Shown here in pieces: positions 1-62,200 of a stretch of DNA of 64,000 nt. The notes beneath the pieces are model-generated. The model was given only the letters and a program-made list of their open reading frames with translations, had not been told where the DNA came from and did not search any database. The translations under genes and the position numbers were made by a program. The stretch spans positions 679,690,814-679,754,813 of the forward strand of contig NC_057862.1 in the NCBI RefSeq assembly GCF_019393635.1, given 5' to 3'. Every line of letters begins with the position of its first letter. Positions within the stretch are counted from its first letter, which is position 1. Source of the DNA: Dromiciops gliroides (taxonomy: Eukaryota > Chordata > Mammalia > Microbiotheria > Microbiotheriidae).

Positions 1-585
1 GCTCTCTGGATTTTTCATCATGGATCCTTTGAAATTGTCCTAGGTCATTGTTTTGATCGGAGTCACTGTCTTTCACGATTGATCATTGTTACAATGTTGC
101 TGTTGCTGCGTACAATGTTCTCCCGGTTCTTCTCACTTCTTTTCGCATGAGTTCATAAGTCTTCCCAGGTTTTTCTGAAATCTGTTGGCTCATCATTTCT
201 TAGAGCACAATAGCATTCCATCACAATCATATACCGCAACTTGTTCAGCCATTTTCCAGTTGATGGGCATCTCCTCAACTTTCAATTGCTATCACAAAAA
301 GAAAGAGCTGCTTTAAATATTTTTGTACAAATAGGTCCTTTTCCCTTTCCTTTGATCTCTTTGGGATATAGACTTATTGTTGGGTCAAAGGGTACGCAGT
401 TTTATACCCCTTGGGGTATGTTTTTCTCCAGACCTGTTCTCCAGAATAGTTGGACTATTTCACTATTCCACCAACATTGCATTCGTATCCCAATTTTTCT
501 CCAGCATTTGTCATTTTCCTTGCTTGTGATTAGCCAATCTGATAAGTGTGAGGTGGTATCTCAGAGTTGTTTTAATTTGCATTTC
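1..585 (-). mobile_element. L1 LINE 3' region, antisense, truncated
   Basis: Read on the - strand this has the layout of the ORF2 end/3' UTR of mammalian L1: phrases equivalent to 'ggtataaaactgcgtaccctttgaccc' and 'atagcactctaag', followed by the 'ctcatgcgaaaagaagtgag' block also seen in the L1 ends at 15710 and 53529. It contains no intact protein. It is the same region, in inverted orientation, as the other L1 ends in this window. A MIR-like end (about 586-655) abuts it. Confidence 0.7.
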
Positions 586-10936
<10,351 letters not shown>

Positions 10937-11107
10937 GTCGCCCGCTTCCCACCGGAACACCCGAGGACCCGGACTCCAGGGCTCCGGGGGCCGGCCCCCG
11001 GAGACCACGCCCAAGGACCAGCCCTAGCCAACAGCCGTCACCAAAGGGCGCCAGCCCTGGGGCCCAGCCTGGTGGCCTTGACCATGCTTTTAGATGTTGA
11101 GAAGAAA

Positions 11108-11113
11108 ATTAAA
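11108..11113 (+). terminator. R3HCC1: R3HCC1 poly(A) signal (ATTAAA)
   Basis: An ATTAAA hexamer lies about 172 bases after the stop codon. A GT/T-rich element (tgtgtctttcttgatg) follows about 30 bases later, as expected for a cleavage site near 11125-11140. The 3' UTR would be only about 190-200 nt. G-rich stretches (11241-11268 and 11376-11403) follow the site. Confidence 0.75.
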
Positions 11114-12083
11114 AGCCGACTGGATGAAAGTTGGACCCCTGTGTCTTTCTTGATGCCGGCCCCAGCGATGATAAGCTGGCCACCAGGGGGAGCTGTCCGC
11201 CAGGCTGGCTGCCTCCCTGCTCCATGCCTTAAGGACCAGGTGGGAGAGGGGGAGGGGAGGAGGGGCGGCTGCGACCTGGCCTGCAGGTATTTCTGCCCCA
11301 GTCTGGGCCCTTTCACAGAACCAGTGTCTTTCCTCTTTCTGACTCTGACCAAACCACAAAACAACTGGTCAGCTGGAGGGGGAGGGGGGGCGGGGCGGGG
11401 AGGTGTTGGGGTTCTCCCTAAATGTGGAAATTCTGTGTGGGCTGTAGAGGGGAAACTTCTACATGGGAAACAAAAGTTAACGGCATCCAAACCGAGGTTG
11501 AAGCCCCTTTCTGCCCTACCTTCCCTGAAATACATAACTGGCAAGTGGGTGGTAGTATCCCATTTACACATAGGGAAACTGAGGCACGGGGGGTCTCAGC
11601 TAGGAAGTGTCTGAGGCAGGATTTGAACCCAAGTATTCCAGACTCCAAGTCCAGGACTCTGTCCATGGTATTACACTGTGAGGTGGCTAGTTTTCACCTG
11701 GGCAGGTGAGAACTCTTCCTGACTTTCTCCTCCTGTCCTACCAGGTATAGTGGAAGTTACAGTGCCACATGGGATCTTAAGAAACAGTTCTTTCAAGTGA
11801 CTCTGAGCTGTTCCATGACTCCCCCCCCCAAAAAAACCCCCAAAACCTTTAACATAGAAAATCTGTTACTGTTATAGGACCATGAATCACAGAACATCAT
11901 CCTCTCCAAAGAATCATAACTGAATAACTCAAAGGCAGTTAAACATTTATTAGGCAGCCACTATGTGCCAGGCAATGGAGTGATACTTAGAAGGGGAAAG
12001 TAGATGGCAGTGTATTACCCATGATGATCTGTGTTCAGGTCAGGCATATGGGCCAGCTTGTGACCTGTAAGATTGAAAGAAGA

Positions 12084-12248
12084 GGGGGCAGCTAGGTGGT
12101 ACAGTGGATAAAGCACCAGCCCTGGATTCAGGAGGACCTGAGTTCAAATCTGGCCTCAGACACTTGACACTTACTAGCTGTGTGACCCTGGGCAAGTCAC
12201 TTAACCCTCATTGCCCCCACCAAAAACAAACAAACAACAACAACAAAA
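12084..12248 (+). mobile_element. tRNA-headed SINE with target duplication
   Basis: The SINE body ends in a (caa)n/A tail. It is flanked by the direct repeat aagattgaaagaaga at 12069-12083 and 12249-12263, so both ends of the insertion are defined. Confidence 0.92.
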
Positions 12249-12418
12249 AAGATTGAAAGAAGAAATGATCCTCCTGTCCGCATCCCCTTTGCAGAGGTGG
12301 GGGGATACAGGTACAGAACTCTGTACATGATGTCGGGCCTTTTCAGTGTGGTGGTCAGATGTCTCCAAAGAACAACACAGAATCTTAACCTCACTCAATT
12401 CTTTGATTTACACATTTA

Positions 12419-12581
12419 TGGGGTTTTGGGGGGGTTGTTTGTTTTGTAGAGCAATGGGGGTTAAGTGACTTGCCCAGGGTCACACAGCTAGTAAGTGTCA
12501 AATGTCTGAGTCCTGATTTGAACTCAGGTCCTTCTGAATCCAGGGCTGGTGCTTTATCCACTGCGCCACCTAGCTGCCCCA
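12419..12581 (-). mobile_element. tRNA-headed SINE, antisense, with target duplication
   Basis: On the - strand it reads ggggcagctaggtggcgcag to gggcaagtcacttaaccccc. It is flanked by atttacacattta at 12406-12418 and 12582-12594. Confidence 0.92.
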
Positions 12582-14216
12582 ATTTACACATTTAGATGAA
12601 ATGATTTAATGACTCGTGATGGCCTGGTATTGCAGCTTGTTATAGTCCAAGGTTATTAATGTGTTTGAAGATTACAGACTGTGCTGATGCCGTTTTTCCT
12701 CTTATAGGCAATGGCATTCTGGGAAAGGGAGGGAAGAGGAATACACTGAAAAATGTAGGTGATAAAAAAATAAAAGTTATCAATAAAAATATTTAAAGAG
12801 AAGGGAAATGGGCAGGTTATACCAAAAGCAGCAGGACTGCTGGGATCATAGATTTTGGGCTGGGAGTCTAACCCCCTCATTTTACAGGGGAGGAAGGGAG
12901 TCAGTGGCAGAGGTTTGATCACCAGGGTGGTCTCTGACTCCAGACCCCACTCACCATCACATGGCACTGCCTCCCTGGTACCCAGAAAACTCTGAAAGCC
13001 TCCAGCATGATGGGCCAATCCTCTGGAAGTGGTTTAGGGGAGAGATGGACTGCGCCAAAGTTGATATCATTGATCCATTGAAAAAGACCAGGGATGCTTT
13101 GGGGCCACCGTCCATTATCTCACCCACTCACTGTGTGGCTGGCTCATCTCCCTCCATACATAAGGGTCTTACGTGAGACTGGAGGGGCAGGAGAGAGAAG
13201 GGATCTTAGAGTCCTCAGAATAGATCCCGTGGATGCCATGTTTGCACTCCCTCTTTGCTTTGGTTGGTACCATGCTACGACCACCATGAGCCCTTGAAAT
13301 AGAGACTCCAGGAAAACAATGAAAGGGGGCAGGAAATTCTCCTTCCTGAGGGACAGCGGGACCCATGTTGGTCCTTAAGAACTGGTTCTCTTGTTTGGCG
13401 AGACCCGAGTTGTGCAGCTGAGGCTGAGGTGACAGGTTTGAGGTCCCAGAAGGTCAATCAGGTTTGCACAGAGACATTCTGTTGGGGTGACATTAATCAC
13501 AAGGGAGACCCAGACAGAGTGTGGCCAGCTTAATGCTGCCTAGTTCTGGGCCCAGAAGCATTTATTAAGCACCTACTATGTGCCAGGCACTGTGCAGAGA
13601 AACACATATCCTAACCCTTCAGAGCCCATCTGAGGGGTCATAGATGCATAGCTGGAAAGGACCTCAGAAGTCATCAAGATGAACCCCTAGCATTGTACAG
13701 AAATGGAGGCACAGAGAGTTGAAGCAGCTTAACCAATGTCACACAGTGAGTGTCAGAGACAGGATTTGAACCCTGATTCTGGCACTTCAGAGCTGATGCT
13801 CTTTCCCCTTTACCATACTGGGAGGCAGTATTGCTCAGTGGGAAGAACAGCTGAGGTGGAGTCAGGACACTGGGGTTTGAATGCTACCTCTATTGTTTTC
13901 TAGCCACAAGAAGCTGAGTCATTCACTGACCCAGCTGGGCCTCAGTTTCCTCTATAAAATGAGGGAGTTGGATCAGACGATCCTGGATCCCTAAGGTCCT
14001 TAGGAAAGAGCCAGATGCAGGAATGAGGATCATAGCATCATAGATTTAGATCTGGAAGGGACTTTAGAGTCTAACCTTCTCATCTGGCAGATGAGCAAAC
14101 TGAGGCCCAGAGACATGAAGTCATTTGCCCAAGGTTACAGGGGTAATAAGGGGCAGGAAGGATTTGAAATAGGGACCCAATTCCTCTGATTTCAGAGCAA
14201 GTAGAAAGAGCATGCG

Positions 14217-14218
<2 letters not shown>

Positions 14219-14313
<95 letters not shown>

Positions 14314-14461
14314 AGAAGAAGAAGAAGAAGAAGAAGAAGAAGAAGAAGAAGAAGAAGAAGAAGAAGAAGAAGAAGAAGAAGAAGAAGAAGGAGGAGGAGG
14401 AGGAGGAGAGGAGACAAGAGAAAAAGAGAAAGAAAAGGAAGGAAGAGAAAAAAGACAACAA
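14219..14461 (+). repeat. Composite microsatellite (GT)n(GA)n(GAA)n(GGA)n
   Basis: (GT)23 at 14219-14264, (GA)n at 14265-14310, (GAA)n at 14311-14390 and (GGA)n to about 14405, then A/G-rich sequence to 14461. About 150 uninterrupted purines run from 14265 to 14414. Open frames of over 100 codons here are low-complexity artefacts. Confidence 0.95.
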
Positions 14462-15548
14462 AGCATTTCGTGAGCTCCTATTGTGTGCTTGCTTTCTTGG
14501 AATTATGTCTTGGTTTGAGTTCTACCTCCACCATTTATTTCCCATGAAGAATGTGGGCTACCTGGTATGAATGCTATCTTTTGCCATTCTTTTCATCTCC
14601 AGGGCTTATTACAGTGTCTGGCATATAGTAAGTGCTTAATAAATGCTTGTTGATTAGCTGGTTGACCTTGGGCATGTCACTTCACTGGGCCAACCTCCTC
14701 ACACCCTCCTTCCTGGGGGACCTTGTATTTATACCTTTTCTATTCTGGATGTATTTGTAGATGGCCCCACTTCCCCCGTTAGAATGCAAGCTCCTTGAAA
14801 GCAGAGGTGTTCATGTTGTCCATGCCCAGCAGCCAGCGCAGAACTTGGCACATAGAACAGGGGAGCATGAGAGCTCTTTTCAAGTGTGTCCAGGGCTGTC
14901 CCAGGGAGGAGGGATACATCTTGTTCTGCCTGGCCCCCGAGGGCAGAACCAGTCCCAGTGTGGGGAAGTAGAAAAAGGACCAGTTTTTGCTGGGCATCAG
15001 GAAGAACTTTCAAGCTGTGAGAACCGTCCCAGAGTGGAAGAGGTTTGGTCAGGGAGTGTTGCCCTCCCCCCCCCCGCCCCCATCACGCGGGGTCCTTGGA
15101 CAAAGGCTGGATCACTCAGAATCAAACATAGGGGCCCAGATCCAGAGCTGGAAGGATTTCAGAGCCCACCTCGTCCGACCCCTTATTTTACAGATGGGGA
15201 CACTGAGGCCCAGAGCTGTCCAGGGACTTGCCCAAGGTCACACAGGTAGCACGTAGCAGATCCAGCATCTACCAGAGGGGATTATTCTTCAGGCATGGGT
15301 CAGACTAGATGGCCTCTGATGTCCCTTCTAGTTCTGAGACTCATTCACGCAGCAAAACATGTAGGAAGGACCTACTGTGTGCTGAATGTCATGTGGGGCA
15401 GGGGGAGTCATAAGATCACAGAATTTAGAGCCGGAGGAAAACTTATTTTCAGGAAGAGAAAACTGAGGCCCAGACAAGGTTCCAAATGTCGTCCATGGGT
15501 GTCCTAGAAAGTGAATGGCATTTTGTGTTTCTTTCAAAGTATACTGTG

Positions 15549-15696
15549 GGGGGCAGCTAGATGGCGCAGTGGTAAAGCACCGGCCCTGGATTCAGGAGTA
15601 CCTGAGTTCAAATCCGGCCTCAGACACTTAATACTTACTAGCTGTGTGACCCTGGGCAAGTCACTTAATCCCAATTGCCTCACTAATAAAAAAAAA
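15549..15696 (+). mobile_element. tRNA-headed SINE at the 5' edge of an L1 end
   Basis: Flanked by aaagtatactgtg at 15536-15548 and 15697-15709. The L1 sequence resumes immediately after the right copy. Confidence 0.9.
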
Positions 15697-15709
15697 AAAG
15701 TATACTGTG

Positions 15710-16172
15710 CTTCTGAACAAGTTGTGGTATATGAATGTGATGGAATATGTTGGGCTATAAGAAACGATGAGCAGGCGGAAAGACTCACATGAACTGATGC
15801 TGAGCGAAGTGAGCAGAGCCAAGAGAACACTTGCACGCAGTAACAGCGACATTGTGCGATGATCGACTAGGAGAGACTTAGCTCCTCCACATCCAGAAAA
15901 AGAACTGTGGAGTCACAAGGAAGATCCAACTATTTTCACTTTTCTAGTTGTTGGGTTTTTTGTATCTTCTTTCTTACGTTTTTTCCCTTTTGTTCTGATT
16001 CTTTTCTCACAATATGACTCATGTAGAAATATGTTCAACATGGTTGTGCCGTATAACTCATGGGGAGAAGGGAGGAGAGGGGAGGGAGAAAAATTTGGAA
16101 CTCAAAATCTTACTAAAATGAATGTTGAAAACTATCTTTATTATTAGAAAAAATAAAATAAAAGACTATTTT
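15710..16172 (+). mobile_element. L1 LINE 3' UTR fragment
   Basis: Shares the order gaacaagttgtggtatatga, gatgctgagcgaagtgagca, cagtaacagcgacattgtgc, ccacatccagaaaaagaact with the L1 end at 53529-54269, and ends in aataaaataaaa. 5' truncated. No coding capacity. Confidence 0.85.
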
Positions 16173-16190
16173 AAAAAAAGAAACAAAATA

Positions 16191-16322
16191 GGGGGCACAG
16201 TGGATAAAGCACCAGCCCTGGATTCAGGAGGACCTGAGTTCAAATCTGGCCACAGACACTTGACACTTACTAGCTGTGTGACCCTGGGCAAGTCACTTAA
16301 CCCCCATTGCCCCACAAAAAAA
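16191..16322 (+). mobile_element. tRNA-headed SINE inserted in an L1 A tail
   Basis: The 5' end is slightly truncated (starts gggggcacagtggataaagc). Flanked by aaaaaaagaaacaaaata at 16173-16190 and 16323-16340, within the A-rich end of the preceding L1. Confidence 0.88.
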
Positions 16323-16547
16323 AAAAAAAGAAACAAAATATACTGGGCTTGCTTGGAAGATGGGTGAGCTCATCCTTCCTGGAGGTCTTCAAGCAGAGGC
16401 TGAATGACTACTGTAGAGGAGGATTCTCATGGGATCAGACGGCCCCTGTGAGCTCCCTGCCTGTGATTCTGGTGGTAGTGACGATCTGTGCACTAGGTCA
16501 GACACGTGACCCAACAGAAACACACACGTTGCATATAAGAGTAACCT

Positions 16548-16553
16548 TTTATT
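16548..16553 (-). terminator. LOXL2: LOXL2 poly(A) signal (AATAAA)
   Basis: TTTATT on the + strand is AATAAA on the - strand. Downstream on the - strand, after 15-25 bases, comes a GT-rich run (cgtgtgtgtttctgttgg), the usual downstream element. Cleavage would fall at about 16525-16535. This is the first such combination after the LOXL2 stop. Confidence 0.7.
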
Positions 16554-18054
16554 CTGGGAACAAACACCTGTGATTCAAGTATATGTAAACATCTGTGATG
16601 ACCTGCAGCACCTGGTGAGTGTCCTCCCACCCAGGAACTTGTTTATAGCACCAATCATTCAGGTTGGCCCAGCAGGATGACGATGGTGGTGGTAGTGATG
16701 TGGTGAGGGCAGCAATGGCGCTTACACAGGTGGGTTTGGCTTCAGTTTCTTCTGTATGGCTGTGCTTCCAAGGGCCCAGATGCCCACATTAAATATCATT
16801 ACATTTGGTTTGGGACATAACATGCAAATACAATGTAAAACTGGTATCCTTAAAATAGAAAAAAAAAAAAAAGCACATGCTCTCCCAGTCCCCTGATATG
16901 AAACATATACAGGTAGCACCAGCGAGTGGTGGGAAAGATGGAAGGCTGAGTGGAGTGAGAAGTCACTGGATCCATTCTGGATGAAATCAACCAGACTCTG
17001 GAGGACTAGCCTGGGTGAAATCAACCAGACTGGAGGATGAGGGGGAGCGTGAGCACCACTATAACCCTGCAGGCTGCCTCTGACTTGAAGGCAATAAAGG
17101 GAAGCTTTTTTCAGTGACTGCCCCACCAGGGGTTTCCTGAAATATATACATAGCTCTGGGCTGCATGGATTGCAATGGGAAGAGAATTTCCCAGTCGTGG
17201 ACGGTGATTTGCAAATGGAGGCCCACACAGACTTGATTTTGGAGCTGAAGACACAGGCATGCATTGCTTTGGCTAAACCTCTAGCATGGGATATCTGGGG
17301 ATGTAGCAGCATAGAGACTGGGAGATTAAGAAGATGCTTTGGAAAGAGCTTAGGGGAAGCAGGCTGCCTACTCTCTTGATGGATTTCCACCAAAGGGTAG
17401 CTGGCTGGGGAAGGGGAGGGCACTAGCTTCAAATCGTGGCCCTGGGGAGCTGGAGGTCTATACCAAGAGGTCACTAATCTCTGTCTGACAAGAGATATGA
17501 AGGGAAGGCCGGGGAGCATCTGGAGTCACAAAGTCTCAAGGAAACTGAGGCCTTGGGCTCCTTAGATAGTGCCCCTGCCTGCTTTGGCTAGCTGGGTTTC
17601 TATCCTGAGGGGGCAGCTGCACACCTGGGGCTGTAAGGCAGGATCAGCTCACTAGGGTAAGGATGACCATTTTCCTCTGCATCGTGGTGGGTGCTGCCCT
17701 GCCCTCCCCTGAACCCCGAGTGCTGCGTGTCTCTGTGGCAGTTGCCCTGTTGTGTCCCCCTAACTCTCATGTACCAGGGGAGGTAGAGAAGAAAAGGGTT
17801 CAAATATCAGATATGTTTTGGGCAGGAGAAAACATAGTTTAGTGGAAAGAACTGAATCAGAACACAGGCTGTGTGACCTTGGGTGAGTGCCTTCCCCTCT
17901 CTGGGCTAGTTGTTCCATTTAGAAAATGAGGGGTCTGGGCTAGGTCTCTAAGGTCCCTTCCTGGTCTTGAGCCTACTACACCAGGCCAAGGCAGGTCCTG
18001 GGCCCCACCGCAGGAACCCAAGGCAATTGTCGGGGAGTCAAAAGAGGGAGTATG

Positions 18055-18205
18055 TGGGGCAGCTAAGTGGCACAGTGGATAGAGCACCGGCCCTGAACTC
18101 AGGAGGACCTGAGTTCATATCCGACCTCAAACCCTTGACACTTACTAGCTGTGTGACCCTAGGCAAGTCACTTAACCCCAACTGCCTCACCAAAAAAAAA
18201 AAAAA
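18055..18205 (+). mobile_element. tRNA-headed SINE inside the LOXL2 3' UTR (antisense)
   Basis: Runs from tggggcagctaagtggcaca to gcaagtcacttaaccccaac plus an A tail. Flanked by aaaagagggagtatg at 18040-18054 and 18206-18220. It lies about 120 bases after the LOXL2 stop on the opposite strand, so the mRNA would carry its complement, including a U-rich run. Confidence 0.9.
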
Positions 18206-18325
18206 AAAAGAGGGAGTATGGGGGATCCATCTGAGCTGTGCTGTGCAGTGGTTAGGGAAGGTCCCAGGGAGACCAGTGCAGTGAGGCCCTAGGGCACGGG
18301 GTCCAGGGGGTCCAAGGCTGACTCT

Positions 18326-58786
<40,461 letters not shown>

Positions 58787-58866
58787 CTAGAGGGCGAAAT
58801 AGCAAAATCATTTATAAGATCTTAGAAACCAGGAAGAGCTGCCTGGACTTGCAGATGAAGAGTAGG

Positions 58867-58867
<1 letters not shown>

Positions 58868-58908
<41 letters not shown>
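58868..58908 (+). repeat. (CT)20 microsatellite
   Basis: Perfect CT dinucleotide about 80 bases upstream (in transcript order) of the LOXL2 exon acceptor at 58786. In the pre-mRNA it reads (AG)n. Confidence 0.96.
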
Positions 58909-58911
<3 letters not shown>

Positions 58912-59140
58912 CATCTCCTCCATTGCCATCATTATTCTTCTCCCGGTCCCAGGTCCCATGATGCAGAGCAGTGCAATGAAAAATGTGGTAGATTTGGAGG
59001 TAGGAAGACCTAGGTTCAAATCCTGCCTCTGACACTTATTGACTTTGACATCCTAGGCAGGCCACTTATCCTCCTTCCCTGAGCCTCAATGTTCTCATCT
59101 GTCAAGTGGGGATAAAGCCAGTAAAAAAAAATGTTCCAGG

Positions 59141-59291
59141 GGCAGCTACATGGTGCAGTGGATAGAGCACCAGCCCTGGAGTTAGGAGGACCGGAGTTCA
59201 AATCCAGCCTCAGACACCTGACATTTACTAACTGTGTGACCCTGGACAAGTCACTTAACCCCAATTGCCTCACCCCCCCCCCAAAAAAAAA
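59141..59291 (+). mobile_element. tRNA-headed SINE with short target duplication
   Basis: Flanked by gttccagg at 59133-59140 and 59292-59299. The end contains a run of C before the A tail. Confidence 0.87.
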
Positions 59292-62200
59292 GTTCCAGGA
59301 GGTTGCTGTGACACTTAGAAATGACTTTGTACCTATTTTGTAATTAGTTTTCTATATATACATGTTGTCTTCCTTCAAAAGAATGCAAACTCCTGGAGGG
59401 CAGGCACTGTTCTGTTTTTGTCCCGACGTACAGTAGATACTTAATACATGCTTGATGAATGATTGGACTCATAGGATCCAGAGCTGGAAGGAACCTCAGA
59501 GATTATTTTAGTCAGACTCTGTCTCCCGGTGACTTGTCTAAGGTCAAGTGACTAGTCGGTATTAGAGGGGAGGCTTGAATCTAGGTCTTACAGACTTGGG
59601 GTTCATTGTTCTCCAATGGGAGGGTGTTTGTCTTATCTTGCTTGGGCCCAGGTCTCTACAGCAGCTTCTCCTAGTACCTTCCTCGGGCCATTTGGTCGCT
59701 ACTTGTCTGACTGTTCCTCAGTGATGCTTGCTGGGTCATTCCAAATAACTATGGGTGTGGGCTAAGGCTGTGTCCTCCATACCCTTCTTTCTCTACACAC
59801 ACTCCTTCCCTTTTTCCCTTCCTTCCCATTCCTCCTTCCTTCCTTCTTTCAGAAAGCTTACAGGACTAAAATATACTTAGTACATATCACTTTTAAAAAA
59901 AGACCATGACAAGAACTGTGACAGGAGAAGACCAATAGATGTTCCCTGACACCTGGGTTGAGCCAGGTCTTATGCCTGAGCACTAACAATACCTCTAAGG
60001 ATACTTGCATATGAAGTCCGCTGAAAGGAAGCTCACACACCCATTTGCAAAGACAGACTCTTTTTCTGGCCCTGACTTCAGAAATGGCCCCTAAGGGATA
60101 CTGGATACCCTATAATAGGCAAAGGTTTTGTCTATAGTTGGAAGCAATGGTTTTGAAAAGTACCATACAAGACATTTCTGTAAATGGTTGTTTGCAGTGA
60201 ATGGAGAAGCAGCTTGGCCCAGTGTCTGGGGTGACAGATGTGCAGTTAGGAACGCCTGGGTTGTTTGGAAACCTGTTATCTGCATGAGCCTCTGGGCAAG
60301 CTGCTAAACTCTCTCAGCTTCAGTTTCCTCATCTGTATGTGAGAATTATAATACTGGTGGCACCCTTGAGGTTGTTGTCAGGATCAAATGAGATAAATTA
60401 GGTAATGTGCTTTCCCAAACCTTTGGGTTTTACAGCACTGTCAGCAATTCCCCCGATGCCTTTGCACACAGTAGGTGCTTTTACTAAATCCTTGCTAGAG
60501 GGGACTATTAGAAGTCAATTGGCTTTGGGGGGTTTTGTTTTCACTCAAAGAAAAACAGTGGGAGGCAAGAAACATTGAACCATTAGAATACCTCTAAGTT
60601 TGCTTCTAGCTTTAATATTCTGGGTTCCTATTGGAACCTAAAACAGTTCTCTAGGTAGTGATGGGACAAAGCTACTGTATGATGACTTATGATAACAAAA
60701 CTGTAACCAACAGACTCAAGTGCTGGGGAGGGGTAAGTCAGGACCCAGCCAGAACTCATAAGCCCACCAGCTTATTAGGGGACTATTTGCTTGTATACTC
60801 CAAAAGATCTTTTTGAGGATCCCAGAGTGAGTCTACCAAAAAGTAAAGGCATCCAAGCACCTCGCAAATCCCCTTTCCCCAGCATGGAATGCATCATCAT
60901 CATCAAAGATAGGAACTGTTACTCTCTTTGTTTTACATATGAAGAAACTGAGGTAGAGAAAAGTCAAGTGGCTTGTACAAGCATAAATACAAAGTAATTT
61001 AAGGATTGGGCTTTCTGAAAGAGCTGGCACTTCAGCTGAGCCTTGGAAGGAGCTCAGGCTACCAAGAGAGACATAAGGGGTGAGGAGGGGAAGCCTTCGA
61101 GCAATGAGGAGTAGACTGGGAAAAGGTAGAAGATAGGGTATGAGAACAGGGTGACCCAGCTGGGTAGGAATATGGAGTAAATAGTGAGGGGTGATGTGGA
61201 ATCAGCCTGGGAATGTACCACACTGGAGTCAGTGCTCCAAGTCTTCGAATGCCAGACAGAAGAAATTCTATTTTATTCTAGGAAAGACAACCACAGAAGT
61301 TTTGAGAGGTGAGTGACATGGATTTGCCACGTATGTTTCCATCACCCATTGGGTCTCTAGCATTGGCGATTCTTCTGGCATTAAAGAATTCCCTGACTCT
61401 CAGCCGTAGATTCAATCAATCAACAAAAATATATATATAATGCCAACCATGTGCCAGGCACTGTACTGGCATGATGCAGAGAGGATGATCCAGCGAGATC
61501 ACAAGATAATACATTGTACAAACCACAGGGTAATTCTATAAATATCAGCCACGATTTTCTACCAGACTATACATTCTGTATCCCAGTCAGTGCTTAGGAC
61601 AATTCGAGAATCTAAGACTGCCTCAGTATACCCTGACCGAAATCAGTCTTTCTATAATTTATGGGGCTCTAGATAGAGATGGAAAGTAAATATAAAAGGT
61701 CATCCAGCCAACACCCCCATTTGATAGATAAGGAAACTGAGGCCCATAGTATCAGAAATAATAAATGATAACAACTAGCACTTATACAGGTCCTACTGTG
61801 AGCAGGCACTATGTTAGCTTTACAAATAGAGTTATCCCTTTCACACGGCATCTTTCCCCATCACATTTTCCATATATCATGGGTCAGCATAAGAAATCAA
61901 GTGGGAAATTTGGGGGAGTTTTGTGGAAGCCAAAGACTACACGTGAAGGCCGGCAGATGACCCAGAGCCTATGACCAAACACTTAACCCAAATTTTATAA
62001 TAAGGTACTGTAAAGATCCCATAAATTAAAAAGAAGAAATTCAGACCTTCTCGGATACAAAGGGAGGGCCAAAAAATTTTACTGGGATTCTCCAGGTCAA
62101 GGGGGTATCTGGCCCACAATACCCACAATGTGGAAGGGATAACTGTATTATCTTATTTGACAGAGAAGGAGATGGCAAACCACTCCAGTATCTTTGCCAA

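Larger units (their letters stand above)
11130..16529. other. Convergent intergenic region R3HCC1/LOXL2
   Basis: G-rich stretches at 11241-11268 and 11376-11403 lie just after the R3HCC1 cleavage site. Relics: MIR - about 11550-11690; SINE + 12084-12248; SINE - 12419-12581; an L2/MIR-type end about 13555-13600; MIR pieces about 13640-13825 (-), 13830-14000 (+) and 14030-14200 (-); a composite microsatellite 14219-14461; L2-like ends about 14600-14665 and 14730-14860; MIR - about 15125-15265. An L1 3' end (15710-16172) is flanked by two SINEs. 12600-13540 shows no clear repeat. No gene was seen. Confidence 0.6.
16530..18325 (-). other. LOXL2: LOXL2 3' UTR (inferred)
   Basis: This stretch of about 1.8 kb lies between the LOXL2 stop codon and the first strong poly(A) signal on the - strand. 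Much of 16530-17850 shows no obvious recent transposon, unlike the flanking DNA, which fits a UTR. A tRNA-headed SINE sits in antisense at 18055-18205. A MIR-like fragment is at about 17860-17960. An open frame of 265 codons (17519 to 16722, - strand) has no recognisable relatives. The extent is inferred from the signal, not from transcripts. Confidence 0.65.

Noticed and set aside
14192..14570. Several open frames over 85-125 codons rich in Ser, Leu, Arg or Lys
   Set aside because: They read through a perfect microsatellite in every frame on both strands. Composition explains them.
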